NCBI GenBank assembly: GCA_043228905.1
Contig: JBHGNT010000008.1
Location: 5,022,001-5,086,000, forward strand
DNA: 64,000 bases
From: Azolla caroliniana
Lineage: Eukaryota > Polypodiophyta
Reading direction: 5' to 3'
Shown piece after piece: positions 33,301-43,052 of the stretch. Below the pieces are notes generated by a model. It made no database searches, was not told the DNA's origin, and saw only the letters and a program-made list of their open reading frames with translations. Each line of letters begins with the position of its first letter. The first letter of the stretch is position 1. The position numbers and the translations under genes are program-made.

Positions 33301-36300
33301 CAATGTTCTTTCCCTCACTATGTATTGGGTCCCAATGACTTACTACGTGCAAACGGGTATATCAATGGATCTCCCGTACAATTTTTATTTGATTCGGGAA
33401 GCTCACACAACTTTGTGAATGATTGTTTGGTTCAGATATGGGGAATCCAACCCACCATAAGTGATCATACCTACACGGTGCACTTGGCTGATGGAAGAGT
33501 ACAATACATCAACGGGGCGATTCATTCATTAGGAATTTCTATTGATACTTATATAGAGGAAGTAGACTTCCATGTAATGAATCTTTCTACCACCGATGTA
33601 ATACTGGGTTATCCCTAGTTTTATAATAAAATCTCTTCTTTATTTATTGATTGGGTTCATCATTCAATTACATTTGTACTGAACGATTGTACTCATTTTA
33701 TTCAATGTGTAAAAAAACAATCCCTCTCGATTGTTTCCTCGTGTTCATCAATATCCGAGCTGTCTTGTTCTACTCTATTTTATTGTGTACTTGATCCGGA
33801 CATTCACGTTTACAATATTGATAATGTCTCGGTTCAATTAACATATTTTGAACAACAACAACTTGACGAAATCTTAAATGATTTTCGTGATGTTTTTCCG
33901 AGTGAACTACCAGATGGCTTACCTCCTAAACGTAATATAGACCATCGTATAGATATTGTACCTGGTGTTGCACCAATAAGTATACCTCCTTATTGCTTAA
34001 GTCGATCCGAAGAGGATGAGGTATCTAAGCAACTCAAGGACTATTTACGAATGGGTTATATACGTTATAGTAAATCTCCATGGGGTGCACCAGTTCTCTT
34101 GGTTAAAAAGAAAGAGGGCACATGGCGTATGTGTATTAATTACCGACGCTTGAATAAAGTGACAATCAAGAATTCATATCCATTGCCCCGGGCTGACGAT
34201 CTAATTGACCGTCTCCAGGGAGCTCGGTATTTTATGAAACTTGATCTCCGTACTAGCTACCATCAAATACGTATAACTGAGGACGATGTTCCTAAAACAA
34301 CATTTCGTACGCGTTATGACCATTATGAGTTTCTGGTTATGCCTTTTGGTTTGACCAATGCTCCGGCTACATTTCAACAAGAAATGAATGACATTTTCCG
34401 AGAACAACTTGGAAAATTTGTCGTTATTTTCTTGGATGATATTTTAGTTTATAGCCGTACATTACAAGAACATGCGAAACATTTCCGCTTTGTTTTACAA
34501 ACATTGCGTGACAAACAGTTTTATGCGAAGATCTCAAAATGTGAGTTCTTCAAGAAATCAATTACTTATCTTGGACATCTCATAACCGAACGAGGAGTTG
34601 AAATTGATCCTTCTTGCATCGAGAAAATCAAGCTTTGTCCCACTCTTCGGAATATTCGAGAAGTTCGATCATTCCTTGGTTTTGTCGGGTTTTTGCGAAA
34701 ATCTCTTCGTGATTACTCCCAATTGACGACGTCGTTTACTGATAAGTCTACAAAACCTATTGTGTGGAATGCTACACTAGACCTCGCCTTTAAGGAACTC
34801 AAGGACCTGGTATGCAGGCTCCTTCACTTCTTTTACCCGATCCTTCAAAACCTTTTGAGGTTGAAACCGATGCAAGTGATTATGCTATAGGTGTTGTCTT
34901 ATATCAAGATGGTAAACCAATAACATTCGAGAGTAAGAAACTTGATTCTGCTCAATGTCGGTATACCGTTCAAGAAAAGGAATTATTTGCAGTTATACAT
35001 GCGCTCAAAACATGGTGCCATTATCTTTATGGAAATCGCTTTGTGGTAACTACGGACCACGAGTCCTTGAAATATTTTTGTGACCAACAAGACCTGAAAG
35101 GTCGTAAGGCACGATGGGCTGATCTCATCTAGGACTTTGATTTTTCCATACGATATCGTAAAGGTTCCATGAATACTGTTGCTTATGCACTAAGTTGCAT
35201 CCGTGAAGTTAACATGCTTAGCTTCACTGAAATATCATCAGATCTTTATGATCACCTTCGAGGAAAGTATCCTGATGACAGTTATTTCGCAAAATACTGG
35301 GCAAGAGTTGAGTCTGGAACAAACACCACCACATCCTCGAAGGAATACTTCCACATTGCTAACGGTCTGCTCTACCGTAATGGGAAGGTTTGTGTTCCAG
35401 ATTTACCCGAGGTCAAAAAGAGGATTCTTTTTTAATGCCATGATGCACCCTCAGCAGGGCACCCTGGAATACATCGTACACTCGTTCTCATCTCCACTCA
35501 ATTTTATTGGCCTAAGATGCGTCCTGACATACATAGCTATGTGACTAAATGTCACCAATGTCAGGTTAACAAAGCCGAGCGACTTAAAGCCGCAAGACTT
35601 TTACATCCCTTGGACATTCCCAATAATAAGTGGGAAAGTATATCCATGGATTTTATTGTTAGCCTTCCACGCACCCAAAAAGGCCATGATGTCATCTGGG
35701 TTGTGGTTGATCGACTAACTAAAATGGCCAGATTTATTGCTACTAAAACCACGGTAACAACTCCTGAATTGGCTTACCAATTTGTGAACGAGTTATTTCG
35801 TTTTTATGGGTTACTGATGGATATCGTGAGTGATCGAGATCCAAAATTTACTAGTGACTTCTGGACGCAAGTCTTTAAGAAGTTAGAAACTACGTTGAGC
35901 ATGAGCTCCACGGATCATCCTCAATCCGATGGACAAACAGAACGAGTAAATCAAATTATTGAGGACATGCTTCGAGCATATGTTGGTGCAAAACCAACAA
36001 AATGGGAACGTTATCTCCCAATTTTGGAGTTTGCTTATAATAGCTCCAAGCATACGTCGACGGGATATAGTCCTTTTATGTTGATGTATAGTTTTCAGCC
36101 ACGAGCCCCGATTGATGTTAATGTACATCATGATGAGTTGCGAAGTACACAAAACTTTCTTTGGGATATGCAAGATATGTTGCATATTGCACGAGATAAT
36201 ATAAAAACAGCTCAAGATAGAGCTCGTTTTTATGCCGATCATCATAGGCAACCTCGTGTATTCAACCCTAGACAAAAGGTATTTTTACGTGTACCTCACA

Positions 36301-36702
36301 ATTCTAAGACATTGTCTACGGGTAAGTGCGCTAAGTTAGCCCCACGGTTTTGTGGACCTTTTACAGTCCTCAAACGCATTGGGTCATCAGCCTATCGTAT
36401 CGCTCTTCCCGATGGTGTTGGAATTCATCCAGTCTTTCATGTGAGTCGTCTAAAAGAACTTCTAGGTTCTAGCAACAGTACAGTTACAACTGAAACTCTG
36501 GTTACTTCTGAAGAATTATCTTCAAAACCACATGTACCAGAAAGAATTCTCGATGTTAAAACAAAAAAATTACGTACTAAAGAAATCCGAGAATTTAAAA
36601 TAAAATGGATGGATAAATCAAATAAAAGATGCCACATGTGAACGTGAAAATACTCTCAGAACTAACTTCCCTAACTTTCCATTGCAAGAGTGCAATGTTT
36701 TA
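33301..36702 (+). pseudogene. Gypsy H pol (PR-RT-RH-IN-chromodomain)
   Basis: Protease (FLFDSGSSHNFV, intact DSG), RT ([39 protein letters not shown]), RNase H ([17 protein letters not shown]), integrase (KCHQCQVNK, the WVVVDRLTKMARF segment, SDRDPKFTSDFW, STDHPQSDGQTERVNQ) and a C-terminal segment (IREFKIKWMDKSNK) that resembles a chromodomain start, then broken by one extra A near 36627. The RT is in a frame different from RNase H and integrase because of a shift near 34820. TAG near 33616 and stops near 35131 and 35433 add further breaks. All catalytic residues I can see in RT and integrase are present, so decay is through frame damage. Confidence 0.88.
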
Positions 36703-36712
36703 AAGAGGAGTA

Positions 36713-37169
36713 TGTTACGGGCAATGACCATATAATATCCCATGGTGAGAATTTACCGTAGTATTCTACACACGTGGATAAGTGTGAGGGTTAAACGAGA
36801 GTGTAAAGAAGGGGAGGATTACTTTTAAATCCTTGGGATTGAGACAACCCATTAGGCCAAGTGTGAACATGGTTAGGGGCCTTGGGTATCGCTATAAATA
36901 GAGGCCTAGCTACCCTCATTTCATTATCTTGTTGACTACGTCGAGACTTTGTCTTGTGGTGGGTCAACTCTTGTAGCGAGCGTGCCAGCACCAGGTACGA
37001 CTCGACGCCACGGCGGTGGTATGGGACGCCGATCGAGGCTCGAGTCCGTCTCGATCCCTTCGCTCGGGGGTGGTCGGGTGGATCGACACCCTTCTTTCTC
37101 TCTCTCCTTTCTTTCTATCTACCTAGATCTATCCTTATGTAATGCTTACTTTAGTACATGTCTCTAATA
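36713..37169 (+). repeat. Gypsy H 3' LTR
   Basis: From TGTTACGGGCAA to CTCTAATA, followed by the ATCAG target duplication and the interrupted gene. Differs from the 5' LTR by a one-base insertion and scattered substitutions. Confidence 0.93.
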
Positions 37170-37844
37170 ATCAGGCTCGACATACGACGATGTGCCATAC
37201 AAATATTTGCAAATAGCACCATTATGGCATATTGTTATATTTCACAGTATGGGTCAAGCGTTATCGGTTACGACTGTATTGAAGTCGAGATGCCATGCCA
37301 CTGAACATATGCATATTTATTAACTTGTTTACTACATATGCATATCTATGTTGCTTACTACATATTTATTAACTTGTTTTGATTCAATTATACAATAGGG
37401 TTACAACGAACATAACTCGTACCCCGGGTGATTGAATGGTGAGCATTGTGGAGCACATGTGCGTGGGCTACTATGACGCAATTTCTAAGAAGAAGGCTTG
37501 GGCACATGTCAATGAGCGGAATGTTGTCAACTATATCATGTGCCCAGCTGTAATGAAGAAATTGTGCCACGTGTATGGCGATAAGAGTTTAGTAAACCCT
37601 TATCAAAAGCCTCAGTGATTGATTAATCGATTGGTCGAGTTGTTCTCGAACCTTGATGATTAGGTTCTCGACTTATTTTCTGGAACAAGTAATCCCATAA
37701 GTTTCATCAATATTTCTAAAAATGAAATATTATTTCTTGTCCAATTTTCTTACTTTTGAATGTGTGATTGTTTATTTAGGAACGACGACTGCATGTGCTC
37801 TTAAACTGTTCAGGAAATGTGTCGCATTAGAAAAGGACCATGGT
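37170..37844 (+). pseudogene. DNA amino-methyltransferase-like gene, copy 1, 3' part
   Basis: Continues copy 1 after gypsy H. Exon 1 resumes at ATCAGGCTCGACATACGACG but lacks 36 bases (12 codons) present in copy 2. The splice donor of intron 1 (GGTAAG in copy 2) is lost, replaced by a short duplicated intron piece. Exon 2 reads HMCVGYYDAISKKKA and, near its end, VLDLFSGT, the SAM-binding motif I, split by intron 2 exactly as in copy 2. Exon 3 runs TTTACALKLFRKCVALEKD and then stops at the palindrome array. Stops at about 37432 (TGA), 37616 (TGA) and 37661 (TAG) break the frame. It is a remnant but keeps the order motif IV before motif I. Confidence 0.65.
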
Positions 37845-38520
37845 AGCTAATTAGCTACTCAGTTAACATATCGTAGTACCTAATTAGCTACTACCATACT
37901 TTAGCAGAGTAGCTAATTAGCTACTACCATACTTTAGTAGACTAGCTAATTATGTAAGTGGTAGCTAATTAGCTACTACCATAGTTTAGTACAGTAGCTA
38001 ATTAGCTAACTGGTAGCTAATTATGTAAGTGGTAGCTAATTAGCTACTACAATAGTTTAGTACAGTAGCTAATTAGGTAATGTACTAAACTATGGTAGTA
38101 GCTAATTATCTACCACTTAGCTAATTAGCTACTTAGCTAAACTATGGTAGTAGCTAATTAGCTATTGTACTAAACTATGGTAGTAGCTAATTAGCTACTG
38201 AGCTAAAGTATTGTAGTAGCTAATTAGCTACCACTTAGCTAATTAGTTACTCAACTAAACTATGGTAGTAAATAATTAGCTACTGTATTCAACTATGGTA
38301 GTAGCTATTTAGCTACTTAGTTACTCAACTAAACTATGGTAGTAGGTAATTGGCTACCACTTAGCTAATTAGCTACTCAACTAAAGTATGGTAGTAGCTA
38401 ATTAGCTACCACTTAGCTACATGTTAGGTAATTAGCTACTACACTACAACCATAATAGCTAAATAGTTTCCACACTTTATACAACTTACCTAATTAGCAA
38501 AGATGGAACTAATTAGCTAC
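37845..38520. repeat. Palindrome array TAGCTAATTAGCTA with inverted halves
   Basis: More than twenty copies or near copies of the perfect palindrome TAGCTAATTAGCTA, separated by ACTACCATAGTTTAGTAC-type spacers. In the first part (to about 38075) the spacer is read as CTACCATA-TTTAG. After it, the spacer reads CTAAACTATGGTAG, the inverse complement. The array therefore forms one long imperfect inverted repeat around 38075 in addition to the small palindromes. The left end replaces exon 3 of the methyltransferase copy, and the right end overlaps the stop codon of the RING-like gene. Confidence 0.88.
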
Positions 38521-40645
38521 ACTATGGTCACAAGCAACAATTTTACCTATGTGTTTTCTCCACTCATCTGGGAGAGTTGTACTACAATCCCCCAAACAGA
38601 ATGCAGCAATGCGACAGACATATTGAAAACAAACGATATGGTATGTGTGCTGGCATGGTTGTAGGTGAACCAACAGAGTAGCAGATTTGTCCTCTACATG
38701 TAATCCACAAGCGATGCAACGTGCTTGAACAATCAATATATCGTTTCCTCGTTCTCCTTCATTTGGTAAGGGAGCAAGAATGTTCAGGTCCAATTCTTGT
38801 CTGCTCCTTACCATCCCCTCCGCAAAATGTAGCTACTTCTTAAGGCAGCTAACTACCTGTTCTTGACGGGAGTATTGTTCCTTCAACGCAGCCGAGAAAT
38901 TTACCGATTAATTATTTCTTAATGAGGAAGATACAACAACAAGAAACAAGAATCATTAACTTACTTGTAGCTTTTCCAAATTGTAATCAGTGACAATATT
39001 TACACCTAGAAGGTCCAGGTTCATTGAAAGAACCTAGATCTCTGTCTACAGTTGAATTTTCCGTTGGGGATCCAACGACCCCTCAATTTCAAGTTCATGT
39101 TGAGCAACTTGTTCCAGATAATGCCTTAGTAGCACATTTTCATGTACAAGTTATTTATACCATATTACATACTAGCAAAACAATACGTACCTAAATCTTA
39201 TTTCTGATTGTTGTAACTGCCAATGTGACTTTGCTCTCCATCGCATCAGCCAATGTTGCTTTCTCTAAATCAGTCTTAAAAAACTCCAATGTCTCACAGG
39301 CTTCATGGACATTTTTTTGCATATAGCTAATCAATGTCTCACCTGTATCATCGACATTGGCTTTCATTGTGTGTCGGTGTGGCATATACTTGCGGGTTTG
39401 TTGAGAGTCGGCAGTTGCATCATCAACTGCCATGCTCCAAAATCTTGCCATATTTTGTTGCAAGCTCCCCATCTTCCGACATTTTTCTATCGATGCCTCA
39501 CCATAAATTTCCCAAGGTACCCTGTACATTTCAGGGTCATGAGATTCCTTCGCTGTTTTGCAATATTCGTTTGCAAAAGCTCTGGCAAATGAAACGAACA
39601 ACTCGTTGTTGACCGGGCTCTCTTGATGTACTTTTTGGTGCAGTCTCATGCAGTCATTGTAAAGGTCTGGTTGTACATGCTTGAGCTTGACCTTGCCTTT
39701 CACTCTAGGCACTTTATATACTGCCATCCAGTCTACATCACTAATCAATCTATACCCTCGAGCGACAGACCATATATGTTGTGAAAGTCCTCCTTTGTCT
39801 CGCAAAATTTGGCGAAGTTCGGCAGTCTAGGATAGGGAGGAATGAGCCACCTGAAATAGAAAATCAGTAATTAGAATTGGTGCAAAAATAGAATTTTTAA
39901 TGTGAATTTGGCGCAAAATTACAACACTTTGAGACAATAATCTAAAAATTGTAATCTGTCCTTTTTCAACATGTATCAGAAATCAACCACTTAAAAAATA
40001 GAAACCCTAATCAGAATTTGTTATGAGAATTGGTGCAAAATTACAACAAATTGCGACAGTAATAAGAAATTTGTAACCAGAAACTTGTAATCTGAAATTT
40101 GTAATCAGAAACCCTAAACCACTTAAGGGAAACACAAACCCTAATCATCACTAAAGGCAGAAATCAACCGTACTACGAAATTCTGTCAATCAGAAACACA
40201 CCTGTTGCTACACCCCGATCTTCGAGATATCCTTGTTTGGGACTCCAAGGACTTCGCCCTCTTTGATTTTTGGGAAAGATGAACATGTACCAAAGTTACA
40301 GACAGTTATTAGAAAGGAAAAAAAAAGTTTTTTTAATAGGTAACTGATACATACCTGGACAAGGATCGACTTGCTCGTGTGTTGTAGCTCTGAAGGTGCA
40401 ATGTCGATCTCAGAGTTTTTGTGCTGTTGCTGGGGCTTCGTCTGCGTTCATGCTCAGAGTACTCCATCTGTTTGGAGTTCGAACTCGAACTCAGGATTAT
40501 CAAGAATTTGATGACATTCAAGTTGACCTTAGACGATGGCACTATTCCCCATGTTCCACTACATTAGAAACCAAAGTTCAAATATTTGAGTATTCTCATA
40601 AATTAAATGACATGTATTTAACTAATAAAACATAAAATTTTGTAA
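38509..40645 (-). pseudogene. Multi-exon gene with RING-like C-terminus (decayed)
   Basis: I read several minus-strand segments joined by plausible GT-AG introns: a first exon near 40360-40542, a short one near 40205-40290, a long one at about 39189-39830 (204 residues, SQHIWSVARGYRLISDVDW to VTTIRNKI), a coiled-coil-like segment near 38970-39150 (LLRHYLEQVAQHELEIEG), and a last exon at 38509-38814. The last exon has CIACGLHVEDKSATLLV and PCQHTYHIVC, the first Cys and His pairs of a RING-type zinc site; the final Cys pair is not clean (CRIAAFCLGDC). In-frame stops near 39829, 39050 and elsewhere suggest decay, or exon borders I placed wrongly. I do not recognise the long exon. A ubiquitin-ligase-like role would be a guess. 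Confidence 0.4.
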
Positions 40646-40675
40646 ACCATCCTTATGATTTTCCCACAAAAAACT

Positions 40676-40730
40676 AGTTACACAAATAGCTAATTAGCTA
40701 TGGCCATTTTAGTACCTAATTAGCTATAAT
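40676..40730. repeat. Second, small cluster of TAGCTAATTAGCTA palindromes
   Basis: Two palindrome copies (TAGCTAATTAGCTA and TACCTAATTAGCTA) flank a TTTTAGTA spacer. They lie on the far side of the RING-like gene from the main array, so the gene is bracketed by the same repeat type. That resembles subterminal repeats of a DNA transposon, but no terminal inverted repeat or target duplication was found. Confidence 0.6.
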
Positions 40731-40850
40731 AGTGTTTCCACTCACATGCTTTTACCCATATCACACCTTCAGTCGACCTCTAATGAGCTGACGGAACCTA
40801 TAGACGATTTTTTGTTTGTTCGTTTCTCACCGAAATCTTCAAGACACCGT

Positions 40851-41512
40851 TGTCGTGAAGAAAACCGTCCAAGGGTGGAATTGGTGCACCAAGGCGTGGG
40901 AACCGGCTCTTCACGCACGTGCGCGCCAAGTTGTACATAGAGGCGAATTAGGTACCTAGGAGGATCGAGGTAGGTAGAAATTTAATGCCGAACGGCTCCG
41001 TCTGGACCTATAAAAGGGAGGAGGACGGGGAAGAAGAGGGGATCGCGCGCAGAGAGGACGAAGTGATGTTGGACCGATTCTAGACGCTTCTCTCTCTGTT
41101 CTCCTTTCCTTTTTTTTCATAGCTTTCCCTGTGCAGGTTTTCGAGGAGGCTCGCGCTGTTTCGAGGAACGCCCGAGTGCTTCCGGCAGCACCTCCGACCT
41201 GGTCCCTTTTGTGCGACGCAGCGAACAGGCATCGGCATCTGTTCGCCGGCCTGTTCGGTTGTAACCATCCTGTGCCCCATCGCGGGTTGTAGCTTCTTGA
41301 TCAGATATTTGCTCATATATATATATATATTCATTTGTTTGCGTCTACCTGTGTCGGCGTCTATTCGCGTTCTCTGTGTTGAAGGGCCGTGTCCCTGTGC
41401 GTCCCCGGTCCTGCGTAACCGGTCCTCTCTCTTTCCACCCTCGCTTGCTCTTCGGTTCAAGACCCCCGCGGTCCCGCCTCGTTTCTATACGCACTTGCGT
41501 AATATCTCGACA
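40851..41512 (+). repeat. Gypsy I 5' LTR
   Basis: TGTCGTGAAG to TCTCGACA. A TATAAAA box lies at 41009-41015, then GGGAGGAGG. It has a short TA run near 41316. Confidence 0.95.
41009..41015 (+). promoter_or_regulatory. TATA box in gypsy I LTR
   Basis: TATAAAA in the LTR, with the same box in the 3' LTR (about 47376). Expected RNA start is about 25-30 bp downstream. Confidence 0.65.
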
Positions 41513-41515
41513 TCT

Positions 41516-41530
41516 TGGTGAACCCGACGT
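41516..41530 (+). promoter_or_regulatory. Gypsy I primer-binding site (tRNA not assigned)
   Basis: TGGTGAACCCGACGT lies three bases after the LTR. It starts with TGG as a primer site should (complement of CCA). I cannot assign the tRNA from memory; it is not the tRNA-Met site of the other elements. Confidence 0.6.
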
Positions 41531-41555
41531 GAAAGAGGCGGCAGAAGAGCAGGAA

Positions 41556-42965
41556 ATGAGGGGATCGGATCTTGCAGAGGCCATGACTTCGGCCGTTGAC
41601 TGGTTAGTAAACGCACGCGAGGGCTCCGGCGCCCTCGACAGAGCCATTGAGGCGGTCGTCGGTACAATCGGCCGATTCAGCGGAAAGGATGCCACGAAGT
41701 ACTTGGCGTCCTACGGTGCAGAGATGCTGATGCGGGACATTCCGGAAGAAAGGCGTCTTGCCGGATTTTCCCGAGTGGCGATGCCGAGCATCCATGCGGA
41801 GGTGCTCGAGGTGCGGGCGGAGAGCCGTACCTGGGAGGAGTTCGAAGGTCGGCTCCTAGAGAAATACGGGCTGGACGACGCGCTCCGGCTTTCGAAACGG
41901 AGCTTCATGGAATGGGTGGAGTCCCCCGGGAAGGGAAGAAGCGCGTCGGCACTCCTCCGGGAGTTTGAGGAAAACTTTGCGCGCCTTTCGACGCTTGACC
42001 GAACGATCCTGGATACAAGCCGGGTCCTACTGTTCGTCAAGTCGGTGGACGAACGGGATCGGGATCACGTGGGCGCCCTGCTGGAAACCGAAGACGGGCT
42101 GACGACCGACTGGGCGGCGGTTAAGAGAGCCTGCGGCCGTTTCGACAGACGGCGAGAATGGGCGGATAACGGGGCGACCGGGTCGGGCTCGGTCACAGCA
42201 AGGAAGCTTGAACCGGCACAGCCGGTGCGAAAGGGAGAGACCCGGGAGTGGCTGGAAACCGGTTCAGCTTCGACCGGCGTGATCAGAGGCTCGACCGGAG
42301 TAGCTGCGCTGGAGGAATTGACGAGGGCGATAAAGGACCTCCAAATTGCACAAGCCCGCAGGGAAGGCGGCGAACCGGCTCGCGACCGACGACCGGCAGC
42401 GGGAAACAGATGCATGTGGTGCGACGAGGTCAGCCACATTCGGAAGGACTGCGGCGATTTCGCAGAGGCGCTGAAGAACCGGGTGGTGTACCTGTGGGAA
42501 GGCCGGGTGCACGCCAGCGACACCAGAAGGGCCCTAAACCGAAACGACGGGCGAGGAGGAATGAAGAGACTGATGGAAGAGGCGGCGGCCCGACATGCGG
42601 AAACCATCCACTACTCGGCGTCGGCCGGCATTCGGGTCGGGGGCAGCGAGGCCCGAAAGGAAAGCGGAGCCGGATTCTGGTCGGCGATGCTGGAAGGCCT
42701 CACCGGTACGCGGCTGAAAGGGCACGAAGCGGACCGCGCGAAGAAACGGGTCCGGGAGATAACCAGGTGGAGCGACCCGGTCGAGGAAAAGACGGGCTTC
42801 ATGGAAGCCGCCTGCCAAAACTACGAGGCTCTGGTAGAAGAGAAGCGGGTGGGGAAAGCCGGAACGACCGGGCCCTCACAACGGTACGAGACCCGATTCG
42901 GACAACAACGGAACGATGCCGGTGGGCCCGGCCTGCAAGATAACCCCAGGAAGGGCAGGTACTGA
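41556..42965 (+). CDS. Gypsy I Gag
   Basis: 469 codons from the ATG in AGGAAATGAGGGG, 26 bases after the primer site. The frame is open further up into the LTR, but this Met is the first after the primer site and fits. A retrotransposon gag domain spans roughly residues 60-200 (RTWEEFEGRLLEKYGLDDALRL). The zinc knuckle CMWCDEVSHIRKDC (C-x2-C-x4-H-x4-C) is intact near residue 287. The tail is Lys/Arg/Glu-rich. The frame ends in TGA with a following C (TGACTGG), and pol continues in the same frame. Product: capsid and nucleocapsid of the virus-like particle. Confidence 0.9.
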   Translation: MRGSDLAEAMTSAVDWLVNAREGSGALDRAIEAVVGTIGRFSGKDATKYLASYGAEMLMRDIPEERRLAGFSRVAMPSIHAEVLEVRAESRTWEEFEGRLLEKYGLDDALRLSKRSFMEWVESPGKGRSASALLREFEENFARLSTLDRTILDTSRVLLFVKSVDERDRDHVGALLETEDGLTTDWAAVKRACGRFDRRREWADNGATGSGSVTARKLEPAQPVRKGETREWLETGSASTGVIRGSTGVAALEELTRAIKDLQIAQARREGGEPARDRRPAAGNRCMWCDEVSHIRKDCGDFAEALKNRVVYLWEGRVHASDTRRALNRNDGRGGMKRLMEEAAARHAETIHYSASAGIRVGGSEARKESGAGFWSAMLEGLTGTRLKGHEADRAKKRVREITRWSDPVEEKTGFMEAACQNYEALVEEKRVGKAGTTGPSQRYETRFGQQRNDAGGPGLQDNPRKGRY

Positions 42966-43052
42966 CTGGGGACAGAAATAGAAAGGACTACGGACCTACG
43001 GAAGGTCCTAGAGGAACGGATCCTCGACAGCAAAGTGGAGCTGTCATTGTGA

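Larger units (their letters stand above)
30189..37169 (+). mobile_element. Gypsy H, complete element inserted in methyltransferase-like gene
   Basis: A 7.0-kb Ty3/gypsy element with LTRs of 456 and 457 bp, target duplication ATCAG on both sides, primer site TGGTATCAGAGCC (30647-30659) and a purine tract (TTTTAAAGAGGAG) before the 3' LTR. An empty-site equivalent exists: the second methyltransferase-like copy at 52.18-52.20 kb reads straight through AATATCAGGCTCG. The LTRs end in TA, not CA, and differ at several percent of positions by eye. A long leader precedes gag. Gag and pol are mostly in one frame, interrupted by stops and a frameshift. The end of pol looks like a chromodomain. Confidence 0.95.

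Noticed and set aside
37845-38520. CRISPR-like array
   Set aside because: The repeats are palindromes with near-identical spacers in a plant-like sequence; there are no unique spacers or cas genes.
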